Source of the DNA: Methylobacter sp.
GTDB lineage: Bacteria > Pseudomonadota > Gammaproteobacteria > Methylococcales > Methylomonadaceae
DNA length: 64,000 bases
Assembly (NCBI RefSeq): GCF_030680395.1
Contig: NZ_JAUXVR010000021.1
Location: forward strand, 53,919 to 117,918
Direction of reading: 5' to 3'
Part shown: positions 46,759 through 56,416 of the stretch, in pieces
How the letters are laid out: every line of letters begins with the position of its first letter
Numbering within the stretch: the stretch's first letter is position 1
Translations under genes and position numbers: made by a program
Notes under the pieces: model-generated
What the model saw: the letters and a program-made list of their open reading frames with translations, nothing else
What the model was told of the DNA's origin: nothing
Databases searched by the model: none

Positions 46759-47976
46759 ATGAAACAGCGACTGGTTGTTATCGGTAACGGCATGGCCGGC
46801 ATGAAAACTGTCGAGGAATTATTATCCGCCGCGCCGGATGAATACGACATTACCGTGTTCGGCGCCGAGCCCTACGGTAACTATAATCGGATCATGCTGT
46901 CGGCGGTGTTGTGCGGCGAAAAAACCATTGAGGATATTGTTATCAATAGCCGCCAATGGTATATCGATAACGGCATTCAGCTCTATGCCGGGCAGGATAA
47001 ATCGGTGGTGCGCATCGATCGGGTCGGTCGGAAAGTCATTGCAGAAGACGGTACGGTTGCCGAATACGATCGTCTGCTGATTGCGACCGGGTCCAAAGCG
47101 GTGGTGCCGCCTATTCCCGGTAACGATCTGGAGGGCGTAATCAGCTTTCGCGACATTATCGATGTTAACAAAATGATCGGCTATGCGGCGCGCAGCCGAA
47201 AAGCCGTGGTGCTGGGGGGCGGGTTATTGGGCTTGGAGGCCGCTAATGGGCTTGTTTCAAGAGGCATGGATGTGACTGTCATTCATAGCAATGAGGTCTT
47301 GCTGAACCGGCAAATGGACAGGCAAGCCGGAAAAATGCTGCAAACAGAACTGGAACGGCGCGGATTGAAGTTTAAAATGGCCGCTAAAACCGAGGCGCTG
47401 TTAGGCGATGAAAAAGGCCATGTCCAGGCGGTACGTTTTGAAGACGGCAGCCGGCTGGAATGCGATCTGTTCATTATGGCAATCGGGGTGCGTCCCAACA
47501 TGACGCTGGCCCAGCAATCGGGGATTTATTGCGAGCGCGGTATCGTCGTCAATGATACCTTGCAAAGTTACGATCCCAGCATTTATGCGGTAGGCGAATG
47601 TATCCAGCATCGCGGCGATACCTTCGGCCTGGTCGCCCCTCTGTTTGAGCAGGCCAAAGTCTGCGCCAATCATCTCAGTGCGCACGGCGCGGCCGAATAT
47701 ATCACCTTGCCGACCGCGACCAAGCTCAAAGTGACAGGGATCAACCTGTTTTCGATCGGCGATTTTCAAGGCGATGAACACAGTGAAAGCATCCATTTTA
47801 CCGATCCCGCTTTAGGCATTTATAAAAAACTGGTCGTTAACGCCAACAAGCTGATCGGCGCGGTGCTGTACGGTGACACGGCCGACGGCGGCTGGTATCA
47901 GGAATTGCTGGAGAAGGGAGACACTATTTCCGAGATAAGGGATGTCCTGATTTTCGGTAGAGCTTATGCAGGGTAG
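46759..47976 (+). CDS. NAD(P)H/FAD oxidoreductase, NasC-like or NirB N-terminal-like
   Basis: A 405-aa pyridine-nucleotide-disulfide-type reductase. FAD motif VVIGNGMAGMKTVEELL; YGNYNRIMLSAVLCGEK and YDRLLIATGSKAVVPPIPG as in NirB and NasC; second NAD motif AVVLGGGLLGLEAANGL; the FAD block IYAVGECIQHRG. It stops before the [2Fe-2S] and sirohaem parts of NirB, so it is not a full nitrite reductase and is better read as the NADH-to-NasA electron-transfer subunit. Transcribed with its neighbours. Confidence 0.88.
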   Translation: MKQRLVVIGNGMAGMKTVEELLSAAPDEYDITVFGAEPYGNYNRIMLSAVLCGEKTIEDIVINSRQWYIDNGIQLYAGQDKSVVRIDRVGRKVIAEDGTVAEYDRLLIATGSKAVVPPIPGNDLEGVISFRDIIDVNKMIGYAARSRKAVVLGGGLLGLEAANGLVSRGMDVTVIHSNEVLLNRQMDRQAGKMLQTELERRGLKFKMAAKTEALLGDEKGHVQAVRFEDGSRLECDLFIMAIGVRPNMTLAQQSGIYCERGIVVNDTLQSYDPSIYAVGECIQHRGDTFGLVAPLFEQAKVCANHLSAHGAAEYITLPTATKLKVTGINLFSIGDFQGDEHSESIHFTDPALGIYKKLVVNANKLIGAVLYGDTADGGWYQELLEKGDTISEIRDVLIFGRAYAG

Positions 47977-48006
47977 GGGTATTCTTGCCAAATCAACTTA
48001 AAGCAT

Positions 48007-48062
48007 TTCACCACGAAGACACGAAGAACACGAAGATAAAAACTTCGTGTCTTCGTGGTGAA
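48007..48062. repeat. Perfect 20-bp inverted repeat before nasA
   Basis: TTCACCACGAAGACACGAAG (48007-48026) and its exact reverse complement (48043-48062) with a 16-base loop. The same word, with the first bases of the loop, recurs at 56471-56497, so it is a dispersed repeat. It lies in the gap between the FAD reductase and nasA and has no T-run, so it is not an obvious terminator. Confidence 0.85.
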
Positions 48063-48091
48063 TTAACCTACTTACATTCAAACTGTTTTTA

Positions 48092-50734
48092 ATGAATAAA
48101 ACCATACAAACCACTTGTCCCTATTGCGGCGTAGGCTGCGGAATCAGCGCCAAGATCAATGAAACGCACCATCGCCTTAAAATCAGCGGCGATACCTCGC
48201 ACCCGGCTAATTTCGGGCGGCTTTGCTCCAAAGGTTCGACGCTCGGCGAAACCATCGAACTTAAAGGCAGGCTGTTGCAGCCGAAAGTCTACGGGCGCGA
48301 AACCAGCTGGACGGAAGCGCTGGATCTGGTTGCCGATTCCTTTATCAGTGTTATCAATAAATACGGCGCGGATGCGGTGGCGATTTACGGCTCCGGGCAA
48401 TTGTTGACCGAAGATTATTATGTCGCCAACAAGCTGATGAAAGGCTTTATCGGCAGCGGTAATATGGATACCAACAGTCGCTTGTGCATGTCGTCTTCGG
48501 TCGCCGGGCATAAACGCGCATTCGGCTCCGATACCGTGCCGGGTTGTTATGAGGATTTCGAACAGGCCGATATGATAATACTGATTGGTTCGAATGCGGC
48601 GTGGTGTCATCCGGTCAGTTTTCAGCGGATACGCGCAGCCAAGGAAGCCAATCCGGCGTTAAAAGTCGTGGTGATCGACCCGCGCCGCACCGGCAGTTGC
48701 GACATCGCCGATTTGCATTTAGCGTTGGCGAGCGGCACTGACGCCGCCTTGTTTAACGGCCTGCTGCATTTTTTGAACGAACAAAACGCACTGGATGTTG
48801 CTTACATTGAAGCGCATACCGAAGGCTTTGTTGACGCCCTGAATACTGCCGCTATCGATATTAAGCAGGTTGCAAAGACTTGCTGCTTAGACAAGGACGA
48901 CCTGCACCGTTTTTATCAATGGTTTGCCGGGCATAAAAAAGTCATGAGCCTGTATAGCCAGGGCATCAATCAATCGTCATCCGGCACCGACAAGGTCAAT
49001 GCCATTATCAATTGCCATTTGGCGACCGGCAGCATCGGCAAGCTGGGGGTGGGGCCGTTTTCTCTGACCGGACAGCCCAATGCGATGGGTGGGCGCGAAG
49101 TCGGCGGCTTGTCGCATCAACTGGCCGCGCACATGGATTTTTCGAACGCCGACGATATAGAGCGGGTCGCACGGTTTTGGAATACCTCAAACATTGCCCA
49201 AAAGCCGGGTTATCCGGCCGTGGAATTATTCGACGCCATCTATGAGGGCAAGGTCAAAGCCGTGTGGATAATGGGCACCAACCCCGTGGTCAGCTTGCCT
49301 AATGCCGACAAAGTCAAACAAGCCTTGCAGGGCTGCGAGTTTGTGGTGGTGTCCGATTGCATCGCCGACACCGATACCACCGCGCTGGCGCATGTGCTGT
49401 TACCGGCGCAAGGCTGGAGCGAAAAAGACGGCACGGTCACCAATTCCGAACGGCGTATTTCACGGCAGCGGGCGTTATTTAAACCGGCGGACAGCGCCAA
49501 ACCCGATTGGTGGATTATCACCCAAGTGGCAAGGCGGATGGGGTTTGAACAGGCGTTTCATTACCAAAGCCCGGTGGAGATTTTTCGCGAACACGCCCAG
49601 CTGTCCGGTTTTGAAAATAACGGCCTGCGCGATTTTGACATATCGGCATTTGCGGATATGTCCCGGCATGATTACGATCGTTTGCAGCCGATTCAATGGC
49701 CGGTTAATCAGGCTTATCCGCAGGGCAGGGCCAGACTGTTTGAAGACGGACAGTTTTTTACCGAATCGGGCAAAGCCAAGTTTATTGCGGTTACGCCGCG
49801 CTTACCGGTTAATCAGCCGGATCAGGCTTACCCGCTGATTTTAAATACCGGCCGTTTGCGCGACCAGTGGCATACCATGACGCGCACGGCTATTGCCGCG
49901 AAGTTAAATCAGCACAAAATCGAGCCTTTTGTCGAGGTGCATCCGGTTGATGCGGAGCGCTATGGGCTAGTTGCAAACAGTCTGGCAACCATTGAAAGCT
50001 TTTGGGGATCAATGATCGCACGGGTGCAAATCACCGACAGCCAGCTTCCGGGCAGCCTCTTCGTTCCGATGCACTGGACTGAACAATACGCAGGTCGAGG
50101 ACGGATGGGCGCGTTAGTCAATGCCGTGGTCGACCCGATTTCCAACCAACCGGAAAGCAAGCATACGCCGGTCCGCATCAACGCTTATCAATCCGCTTGG
50201 CAAGGGTTTATCCTGTCTCGCTGCGAGTTGAATATTAATGAACCGGAGTATTGGGTAAAAATTAAAGGCGAACAGTATTATCGTTATGAACTGGCCGGGA
50301 TAACTTTGCCTGAAAACTGGCGGGAATGGGCGCAAAAAAATCTCTGTAACAGCGATGGCGGAACTCCCCAGTGGCAGGAGTATCAAGATTCCGGTCGAGG
50401 TAATTACCGGGCCGCGCGCATTGTGAACAATCGGCTGGAAAGCATCGTTTCTATCGCCACCGAGTCTGCGCTTTCGGAGCGTAACTGGTTGACCGGCTTG
50501 TTTGCAAAAACACAGCTGGAAAAAGCGGAACGCATGGCGTTATTGACCGGCAGGCCGCCGTTGGGTGTCGCCGATGTCGGTACTATCGTTTGCGCCTGCT
50601 TCAATGTCGGGGAACTTACCATCCAAGCCGCGATCAGGGAAAAAGGCCTCAAAACCCATCAGGAAGTCGGTCGTTGTCTTAAAGCCGGAACCAACTGCGG
50701 CTCCTGTGTGCCGGAGATCAAGGCGCTGTTGTGA
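48092..50734 (+). CDS. nasA: Assimilatory nitrate reductase NasA with Bfd-type tail
   Basis: Reduces nitrate to nitrite in the cytoplasm. It is 880 aa: N-terminal [4Fe-4S] CPYCGVGCGISAK, Mo/MGD domains (TNSRLCMSSSVAGHKRAFGSDTVPGCYEDFEQAD, SLTGQPNAMGGREVGGLSHQLAAH, LNTGRLRDQWHTMTRT), and a C-terminal Bfd-like [2Fe-2S] domain (VCACFNVGELTI..GRCLKAGTNCGSCVPEIKALL) that receives electrons. This domain order is typical of NADH-linked NasA paired with a NasC reductase, encoded just upstream. No nitrate transporter or nitrite reductase lies in the window. Confidence 0.95.
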   Translation: MNKTIQTTCPYCGVGCGISAKINETHHRLKISGDTSHPANFGRLCSKGSTLGETIELKGRLLQPKVYGRETSWTEALDLVADSFISVINKYGADAVAIYGSGQLLTEDYYVANKLMKGFIGSGNMDTNSRLCMSSSVAGHKRAFGSDTVPGCYEDFEQADMIILIGSNAAWCHPVSFQRIRAAKEANPALKVVVIDPRRTGSCDIADLHLALASGTDAALFNGLLHFLNEQNALDVAYIEAHTEGFVDALNTAAIDIKQVAKTCCLDKDDLHRFYQWFAGHKKVMSLYSQGINQSSSGTDKVNAIINCHLATGSIGKLGVGPFSLTGQPNAMGGREVGGLSHQLAAHMDFSNADDIERVARFWNTSNIAQKPGYPAVELFDAIYEGKVKAVWIMGTNPVVSLPNADKVKQALQGCEFVVVSDCIADTDTTALAHVLLPAQGWSEKDGTVTNSERRISRQRALFKPADSAKPDWWIITQVARRMGFEQAFHYQSPVEIFREHAQLSGFENNGLRDFDISAFADMSRHDYDRLQPIQWPVNQAYPQGRARLFEDGQFFTESGKAKFIAVTPRLPVNQPDQAYPLILNTGRLRDQWHTMTRTAIAAKLNQHKIEPFVEVHPVDAERYGLVANSLATIESFWGSMIARVQITDSQLPGSLFVPMHWTEQYAGRGRMGALVNAVVDPISNQPESKHTPVRINAYQSAWQGFILSRCELNINEPEYWVKIKGEQYYRYELAGITLPENWREWAQKNLCNSDGGTPQWQEYQDSGRGNYRAARIVNNRLESIVSIATESALSERNWLTGLFAKTQLEKAERMALLTGRPPLGVADVGTIVCACFNVGELTIQAAIREKGLKTHQEVGRCLKAGTNCGSCVPEIKALL

Positions 50735-51193
50735 GGAAAACGCTACGCAAAACAATCGGTCCCGGCGGGCGAAACTATAGCTCGTTTGCGCCATTTGCCG
50801 GATCCAAGGCATATTCACTCCTCTTACAATATGGAATGGACTTTTTGTAAACCCCTACACTGCTTTAATGGATGCCGACAGGGTTGCGGTTCGGAGGGAA
50901 AGCTTCGCCTCGGCAAACTGCCCATCAGGCCGCACGCACATCGAATAAATACGCTTCTATGGAATACATGGCTTACTATGCAAGCCGTTTATTAGCGGTT
51001 ATCATGGCGACCGGCATCTGTCGACATATTATGGGAATTTAAAGCCGTAGATCAGGGGGAGTCAGGCGGATTTGCTGCTTTAGAGCGTCAATACCGGATT
51101 AATTCCAGCGGGGATAAAAAACTTCCATGAGTCGCTGTGCGGCTTTAACGATGATAATCCACTATAAACTTCAATAACAATCAGGAGAGAATC
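50735..51193. other. Intergenic region before the ter cluster
   Basis: 459 bp with no gene that I can support. TTTAAC and TATAAA about 16 bp apart near 51143-51170 could be a promoter for the first terD gene; the rest shows nothing recognisable. Confidence 0.45.
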
Positions 51194-51769
51194 ATGGCAG
51201 TATCACTTACGAAAGGCGGTAACGTTAATCTCAGCAAAGAATCCCCGGGACTGAATAAAATAGCGGTGGGATTAGGCTGGGACGCCCGTGCAACCGATGG
51301 CGCAGCGTTTGATTTAGATGCCAGCGCCTTTCTGGTTAAAATGGACGGTAAAGTCCGCTCAGACAGCGATTTTTGTTTTTACAACAATAAAGTAGTCGGC
51401 GATGGCGCGGTACAGCACATGGGCGACAACACCACCGGCGCAGGCGACGGCGATGATGAAACCGTCAAGGTTGAATTGTCCAAAGTGCCCGGTGATCTGG
51501 ACAAAATCGTGTTTGCCGTGACTATTCATGAAGCCGAAGCGCGTAAGCAGAATTTCGGTCAAGTCAATCATGCTTATATTCGTATTACCAACGAAGACGG
51601 CGGCGCAGAAATTGCCCGTTACGATTTGAGCGAAGATGCATCAATTGAGACAGCCATGATTTTCGGCGAAATCTACCGCGTCGGCGCAGACTGGAAGTTT
51701 AAAGCCGTCGGCCAGGGTTTTGCAGGCGGACTTGGACCTTTGGCCGCTTCTTTCGGGGTTAATGTCTAA
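51194..51769 (+). CDS. terD: TerD-family stress protein
   Basis: A 191-aa TerD-domain protein: [64 protein letters not shown] and [15 protein letters not shown] are the signature blocks; the Asp-rich loops bind calcium in known TerD proteins. AGGAG precedes the ATG. First gene of a ten-gene plus-strand ter cluster linked to metal, oxidant and phage stress. A nested hairpin follows it, perhaps limiting read-through. Confidence 0.95.
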   Translation: MAVSLTKGGNVNLSKESPGLNKIAVGLGWDARATDGAAFDLDASAFLVKMDGKVRSDSDFCFYNNKVVGDGAVQHMGDNTTGAGDGDDETVKVELSKVPGDLDKIVFAVTIHEAEARKQNFGQVNHAYIRITNEDGGAEIARYDLSEDASIETAMIFGEIYRVGADWKFKAVGQGFAGGLGPLAASFGVNV

Positions 51770-51780
51770 TTGCGATTTAT

Positions 51781-51890
51781 AGGAGGGGCTAACTTTCAGT
51801 ACTGTTGACTTAAGCAGTGCAAAACCCTCGCCAGAGGGAGAAAGAGCGCATGCTTTTAAGTCAACGGCGTTACTCCTAAAAGCCCCTCCT
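51781..51890. repeat. Nested long hairpin between the terD genes
   Basis: Outer arms AGGAGGGGCT (51781-51790) / AGCCCCTCCT (51881-51890); inner arms GTTGACTTAA (51804-51813) / TTAAGTCAAC (51856-51865); innermost CCCTCGCCAGAGGG. The nested symmetry over 110 bp is like a MITE or REP-type element, or a strong mRNA structure. Confidence 0.75.
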
Positions 51891-52003
51891 GCAAAAAATC
51901 AATTATTCCTGACAACCCGGTCTATCAAAAACAATGCTGACGATCACGGGGTTGCAACCCCTGTTCTTAACGGCAGCGCAGTTCATCTATTGAGGTAATA
52001 TTT

Positions 52004-52597
52004 ATGGCGATTAATCTACAGAAAGGGCAAAAAATTTCTTTGTCCAAAGAATCCGGCGGTGCGCTGAGCAAGGTCGTTATGGGGCTGGGCTGGGACGCCA
52101 AAAAAGTCTCCGTCAGTAAGTTGAAAGGCTTGTTCGGCGGCGGCAGCAGCGACTCCATTGATTTGGATGCTTCGTGCGTCTTGTTTGACGATCAAAACAA
52201 GGTTGTCGACACCATTTATTTTGGACAGCTGAAAAGCCGCGACGGCAGTATCGTGCATACCGGCGACAATCGTTCCGGGGCCGGTGACGGCGACGATGAG
52301 CAAATCAAGGTTGATTTGGATAAAGTGCCTGCCAATGTTAAATCGCTGGTATTTACCGTCAACTCTTTTTCCGGCCAGACGTTTGATGAAGTTGAAAATG
52401 CGTATTGCCGCATAGTCGACAGCAGCAATAATGCGGAGGTTGCCCGTTACACCTTGAGTTCGCAAGGCTCTCATACTGCGCAGATTATGGCGAAAGTGTA
52501 CCGGCATGGCGGCGAATGGAAAATGCATGCGATAGGCGAAAATGGCGTAGGTCGAACCATTGACGCGTTGCTGCCGCAAATTATCATTCATTTGTAG
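52004..52597 (+). CDS. TerD-family protein with loop insertion
   Basis: A 197-aa second TerD-domain protein. It starts MAINLQKGQKISLSKESGGALSKVVMGLGWD and has an insertion, KKVSVSKLKGLFGGGSSDSIDLDASC, typical of the TerX/TerZ-like subgroup. [22 protein letters not shown] and the C-terminal YRHGGEWKMHAIGENG are conserved. It probably forms a complex with the other Ter proteins. The ATP-grasp gene follows six bases later. Confidence 0.92.
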   Translation: MAINLQKGQKISLSKESGGALSKVVMGLGWDAKKVSVSKLKGLFGGGSSDSIDLDASCVLFDDQNKVVDTIYFGQLKSRDGSIVHTGDNRSGAGDGDDEQIKVDLDKVPANVKSLVFTVNSFSGQTFDEVENAYCRIVDSSNNAEVARYTLSSQGSHTAQIMAKVYRHGGEWKMHAIGENGVGRTIDALLPQIIIHL

Positions 52598-52603
52598 GCA
52601 TCA

Positions 52604-53629
52604 ATGAGAATTTGGTTTAACAAAACATTTTCGACCATACACGCCGTATTTAGAAATCTTCGCCAGTCGGTTCCGGTTGGCGAAATCACCCTGATTTGCA
52701 CTCATACCGATGCCCATGCAGTCGCCTTTCTGGCTGCGGATGAGAGTTACCTCGAACCTGCCGGACTCACTGAGCAAGAGTATCTTGAATGGTGCGTGGA
52801 TTTTTGTCGGCAGCATAATGTCCAGTTATTTTGGCCCGGCAAAGAAGCGGCGTTTATCAGTAAACACCATGAATTTTTTCAGGCGATTGGCGTACAGGTG
52901 GTGTCGGTTGCCGATGTCGACACGCTGACCTTATTGCATGACAAGGCCGATTTTTATACCGCGTTGAGTGCGGAAGTTGCACAGACCATGGATTTTATCG
53001 CCGTCAGTGACCGTGCTGCGTTTGATAACGCAGTTACTGAGTTGTCGGCAACTCATCAAAGATTGTGCGTTAAACCGGCGGTTTCGGTGTTCGGCCTGGG
53101 CTTTCGGATTTTGGATACCCAGCGCGACAGCATCACCCAATTACTTAAAGGCATTGAATACCAGATTCCGTTGCAAGAATTGCGCGCCGGTATGGCCAAC
53201 ACCCCCGAGTTTGCCACTCTGCTGGTCATGGAGCATCTGGACGGTTCTGAATGGAGCGTCGATTGCGCCGGGCGGCACGGCGAATTGCTGTGCGCGGTAC
53301 AACGCAAAAAATCGCAACAGATAGGCGGCGGGCAAACCATCGACAACAATGCCGAGATTGACGGCATGGTGGCAAGATTAACCGCACACTACCGGCTCAA
53401 CGGTTTGTTCAATATCCAGTTCAAGGAAGGCGTGTACGGCGTACGTTTATTGGAAATCAACCCACGTCCTTCGGGCGGTTTCGGCATGGCGTGTTTATCC
53501 GGTGCGAACCTTGCGCATATTGCCTTGCAGGGTGTTAAAGGTGAACTATTCCAGACGCCGACCATTCGTTACGGGCTTCGGGTAACCGAGATTAATACGC
53601 CGGTGGTGATGGGCGGCGGTTTGTTGTGA
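52604..53629 (+). CDS. ATP-grasp enzyme of the ter cluster
   Basis: A 341-aa ATP-grasp ligase. Its lid and metal site are visible: VKPAVSVFGLGFRIL, LLVMEHLDGSEWSVDCAGRHGELLCAVQRKK and VRLLEINPRPSGGFGMACLSG. The N-terminal ~110 residues form the preATP-grasp domain. Comparative work on Ter systems (Anantharaman, Iyer and Aravind) proposed such enzymes, with the PRTases, HAD and lyase, make a nucleoside-like metabolite. The real substrate is unknown. Confidence 0.88.
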   Translation: MRIWFNKTFSTIHAVFRNLRQSVPVGEITLICTHTDAHAVAFLAADESYLEPAGLTEQEYLEWCVDFCRQHNVQLFWPGKEAAFISKHHEFFQAIGVQVVSVADVDTLTLLHDKADFYTALSAEVAQTMDFIAVSDRAAFDNAVTELSATHQRLCVKPAVSVFGLGFRILDTQRDSITQLLKGIEYQIPLQELRAGMANTPEFATLLVMEHLDGSEWSVDCAGRHGELLCAVQRKKSQQIGGGQTIDNNAEIDGMVARLTAHYRLNGLFNIQFKEGVYGVRLLEINPRPSGGFGMACLSGANLAHIALQGVKGELFQTPTIRYGLRVTEINTPVVMGGGLL

Positions 53630-53656
53630 GCGGCAGATTAATAAAGGGCAATAACC

Positions 53657-54481
53657 ATGACTGACATCGATCCTTTTGAAGTTGTAGAAAGCGAAAGCAT
53701 ACCGGGCGCGGTATTGGAGGTGGTGCAGTACAAAACGCTGAAAGGCTCCGACGATTTGGATGTCGCGGAAAAAGTATTTTTCGCCAATCAAGCCGATATC
53801 CATTTAAAAATGATTCGGGTGAAGCTGGATAGAAGCGAACTGCTGATCGAGCCGGGCGCGTTGTATTTTATGAAAGGCGCGCTGCAACTGGAATCGAGCA
53901 CTCACGGAGGAATCGCCAAAGGTTTGATGCGTAAATTCATGACCGGAGAGACTTTATTCCAGTCACGGATTAAAGGTACCGGCGAGATTTATTTGGAACC
54001 GGGTTTCGGTCATTATTTATTGGTCAATATCGACAATGATGCGCTGATATTCGATAAAGGTGTGTTTCATTGCGCCTCCGCCAGTTTAGAGGTGAGTCCG
54101 AAAATGCAGCAGAATGTCTCTAGTGCCTTGTTTGGTGGCGAGGGCTTTTTTCAGACGCAGGTCAAAGGTTCGGGTGTCGTTGTTCTTAACTCGCCCGTGC
54201 CGGTTTCCGAGCTGCTGATGTATGATTTGGCCGCCGGAGAAAAGCTGTCTGTCGACGATAATTTTGCTTTTGTAAGAACTGCCAGTGTCAGCTTTCATGC
54301 AGAAAAATCGGGCAAGTCATTATTTCAATCGGTGACCAGCGGGGAAGGTTTATTGCAAACGTTTACCGGTCCCGGCATGGTTTGGATAGCTCCAACACAG
54401 GGCGTCTACGACAAAATGAAAATGATGAACAGCATTGCCAATTTGAGTCACTCTCAAGGCAGCATGGGGACCAACACTTGA
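53657..54481 (+). CDS. AIM24-family protein
   Basis: A 274-aa all-beta protein with repeated strands as in the AIM24/TerD-associated family: LLIEPGALYFMKGALQLESSTHGGIAKGLMRKFMTGETLFQSRIKGTGEIYLEPGFGHYLLV and later GEGFFQTQVKGSGVVVLNSPVP, SGEGLLQTFTGPGMVWIAP. The repeated FQ..kG.G pattern marks three similar sheets. Often linked to ter genes; molecular function unknown. Its stop overlaps the next start by four bases if the TTG is used. Confidence 0.85.
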   Translation: MTDIDPFEVVESESIPGAVLEVVQYKTLKGSDDLDVAEKVFFANQADIHLKMIRVKLDRSELLIEPGALYFMKGALQLESSTHGGIAKGLMRKFMTGETLFQSRIKGTGEIYLEPGFGHYLLVNIDNDALIFDKGVFHCASASLEVSPKMQQNVSSALFGGEGFFQTQVKGSGVVVLNSPVPVSELLMYDLAAGEKLSVDDNFAFVRTASVSFHAEKSGKSLFQSVTSGEGLLQTFTGPGMVWIAPTQGVYDKMKMMNSIANLSHSQGSMGTNT

Positions 54482-55680
54482 ATTCTGAAATGCCAAAAAC
54501 AGTAACCGTAACCTTAGACACCGGAACGCTGCATCTTGATCTGGAACCCGGACACATCCCGCTTAACCGATTGCTGGGTTTTGCTGCCAGAGTCAGCAGC
54601 AAACGTAAGTTTTTGTTGGTCAGCAAGGTGTTGGGCAAGCATTATCCGGTATCGCCTAAGCTGATGAGCTGGTCTTACCGCGCCTTGGCAAGGGCGGTGC
54701 TAAAACACGGTGTAGGCGCCGGATCAGTGTGGATCGGCATGGCGGAAACCGCAACCGGTCTAGGCTACGGCGTATTTGAAGCAGCCTGCGGCGAAGGCGC
54801 CGAGCAAGCCTTGTTTATTCAGACGACCCGTTATCATCTGGATGGCATCGAACGGCTTGAGTTTGAAGAAGCGCATAGTCATGCTACTGACTTTTTTTTG
54901 TATTATCCTGAGCAACCGAATCACCGGGATCAGTTTTTAACGGCCGAAACGCTGGTGCTAATCGACGACGAAATCAGTACCGGCAAAACTTTTTTACGCC
55001 TGATTAAAGCCTATCAACAGGTTAATCCCGGATTGCGTAAAGTGTTTATCGTCAGTCTGGTCAATTTTGCCCATCCCGATGACCGCGCCGCTTTGGAAGA
55101 TCAAGCCGGTGTGGCGGTGGAATGGGTCTGTTTCAGGCAGGGACATTTGCGTTTTGAGGACAGTCAAAACACCGCCATCGACAGTATCACCGTTAATGTG
55201 TCGGGCAATGGCGCCTGTAAGAAAGAGCTATTGGCCTGGCCGGGCCGGTTGGGTTTGGATGCGCCGATCAGCTTGGAAAGTGATGTGGTCGAGCAGTTAT
55301 ATAGGAGCAGTTTTAACCGCGGTGAGAACCCGATTCTGGTCTTAGGCACAGGCGAATGCAACGCTCCCGCCTATCTGCTGGGGAGGGAATTGGAAAGCCA
55401 AGGCTTTAAAGTCAAGGTGCAAAGCACCACGCGCTCGCCGATCCATCAAGGCAACGATATTGGCTTGGTATGCCGATTTGAAGACAACTATGACGACGGC
55501 ATCCCCAACTTTATTTACAACATGAACCCGGACGATTACGGTGACATTATTCTTTGCCATGAAACGCCGCTGTGCGACGCATTAAATGATCGGCTGCACG
55601 CATGGCAAGCCATTAGCGCAAGATTCGAACTTCAACCAGACACCCCAAACCATGCAAAGCTACATTTTTTTAGATCTTGA
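54478..55680 (+). CDS. Phosphoribosyltransferase-TRSP protein
   Basis: About 400 aa. The N-terminal type I PRTase has the PRPP loop ETLVLIDDEISTGKTFLRLIKAY. The C-terminal TRSP domain contains the name-giving TRSP in VKVQSTTRSPIHQGND and DDGIPNFIYNM. I prefer the TTG at 54478, which overlaps the upstream stop by four bases and has GGGGA seven bases ahead; ATG 54490 is the alternative, and the longer frame from 54382 lies in the AIM24 gene. Predicted to transfer ribose-5-phosphate in the ter biosynthetic pathway. Confidence 0.87.
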   Translation: MNSEMPKTVTVTLDTGTLHLDLEPGHIPLNRLLGFAARVSSKRKFLLVSKVLGKHYPVSPKLMSWSYRALARAVLKHGVGAGSVWIGMAETATGLGYGVFEAACGEGAEQALFIQTTRYHLDGIERLEFEEAHSHATDFFLYYPEQPNHRDQFLTAETLVLIDDEISTGKTFLRLIKAYQQVNPGLRKVFIVSLVNFAHPDDRAALEDQAGVAVEWVCFRQGHLRFEDSQNTAIDSITVNVSGNGACKKELLAWPGRLGLDAPISLESDVVEQLYRSSFNRGENPILVLGTGECNAPAYLLGRELESQGFKVKVQSTTRSPIHQGNDIGLVCRFEDNYDDGIPNFIYNMNPDDYGDIILCHETPLCDALNDRLHAWQAISARFELQPDTPNHAKLHFFRS

Positions 55681-56416
55681 TGACACGCTGTTCCAGACCC
55701 TGAGGAAATGCGCTCCGGGTGTCGATGATAACAGGTTGCAAGTGCGGGCTTTTTTGCCCGACGGCTCGGCCAATTCGTTCGCCACGCAAAAGCAGCAATG
55801 GTTGTGGCACTGGTTATCCAAAGGTTTCAAAATCGTACCGGTAACGGCACGCGATGTTCACGCCTTTGAGCGCGTCAACCTGCCGTTTCAGGAAGAAGTG
55901 GTATTGAACCACGGCGCGGTGATTTTGAATAAACAGCGCACGGTAGATAAGGTGTGGATGGATAACATCATGCAAACTTTGCCCGCGTATCATGAAAAAT
56001 TGCTGGAGGTATGGGCGGAAGTTGAGCTTTATGCAAAACGCCTGCCCGGTTTTAAGCCCCGGCTGGTCGACGATTTCGGTATAACCTGGTACGGCGTGAT
56101 CAAACACAGCGACGGCACCGAAGCGATATTAAAAACGTTGCTGGATGAGCTTATCAAGTCGCATCCGCACGTTGTCGACGGCAGTCTGTATTGGCATTTG
56201 AACGGCAACAACCTCGCGCTGCTACCGAAAATCATCAACAAGGAAAGCGCGGTGAGTTACCTGCTGGAAGGTTACAGACAGCAGCATCCCCAATTATTAA
56301 CCTTTGGCGCGGGCGACAGCAAGACCGACGCGGCGTTTATGGCGCTGTGCGATTATGCGTTAATTCCCAAAAATACCCAGCTGTTTCAAACGCTGGCTTG
56401 TGTTGAAACACTATAA
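55652..56416 (+). CDS. HAD-superfamily phosphatase of the ter cluster
   Basis: A 254-aa HAD hydrolase: YIFLDLDDTLFQTL has the nucleophile Asp and acid/base Asp, and VTARDVHAF and FGAGDSKTDAAFMALCDYAL the later motifs. The ATG at 55652 overlaps the previous gene by 29 bp; the upstream part of the frame is inside that gene. It probably removes phosphate from the nucleotide-like product made by the neighbouring PRTases and ATP-grasp enzyme (inference). Confidence 0.87.
   Translation: MQSYIFLDLDDTLFQTLRKCAPGVDDNRLQVRAFLPDGSANSFATQKQQWLWHWLSKGFKIVPVTARDVHAFERVNLPFQEEVVLNHGAVILNKQRTVDKVWMDNIMQTLPAYHEKLLEVWAEVELYAKRLPGFKPRLVDDFGITWYGVIKHSDGTEAILKTLLDELIKSHPHVVDGSLYWHLNGNNLALLPKIINKESAVSYLLEGYRQQHPQLLTFGAGDSKTDAAFMALCDYALIPKNTQLFQTLACVETL

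Noticed and set aside
46759..47976. Complete assimilatory nitrite reductase NirB
   Set aside because: The protein ends after the FAD/NAD domains and lacks the sirohaem and [4Fe-4S] parts, so it is better read as a NasC-like donor.
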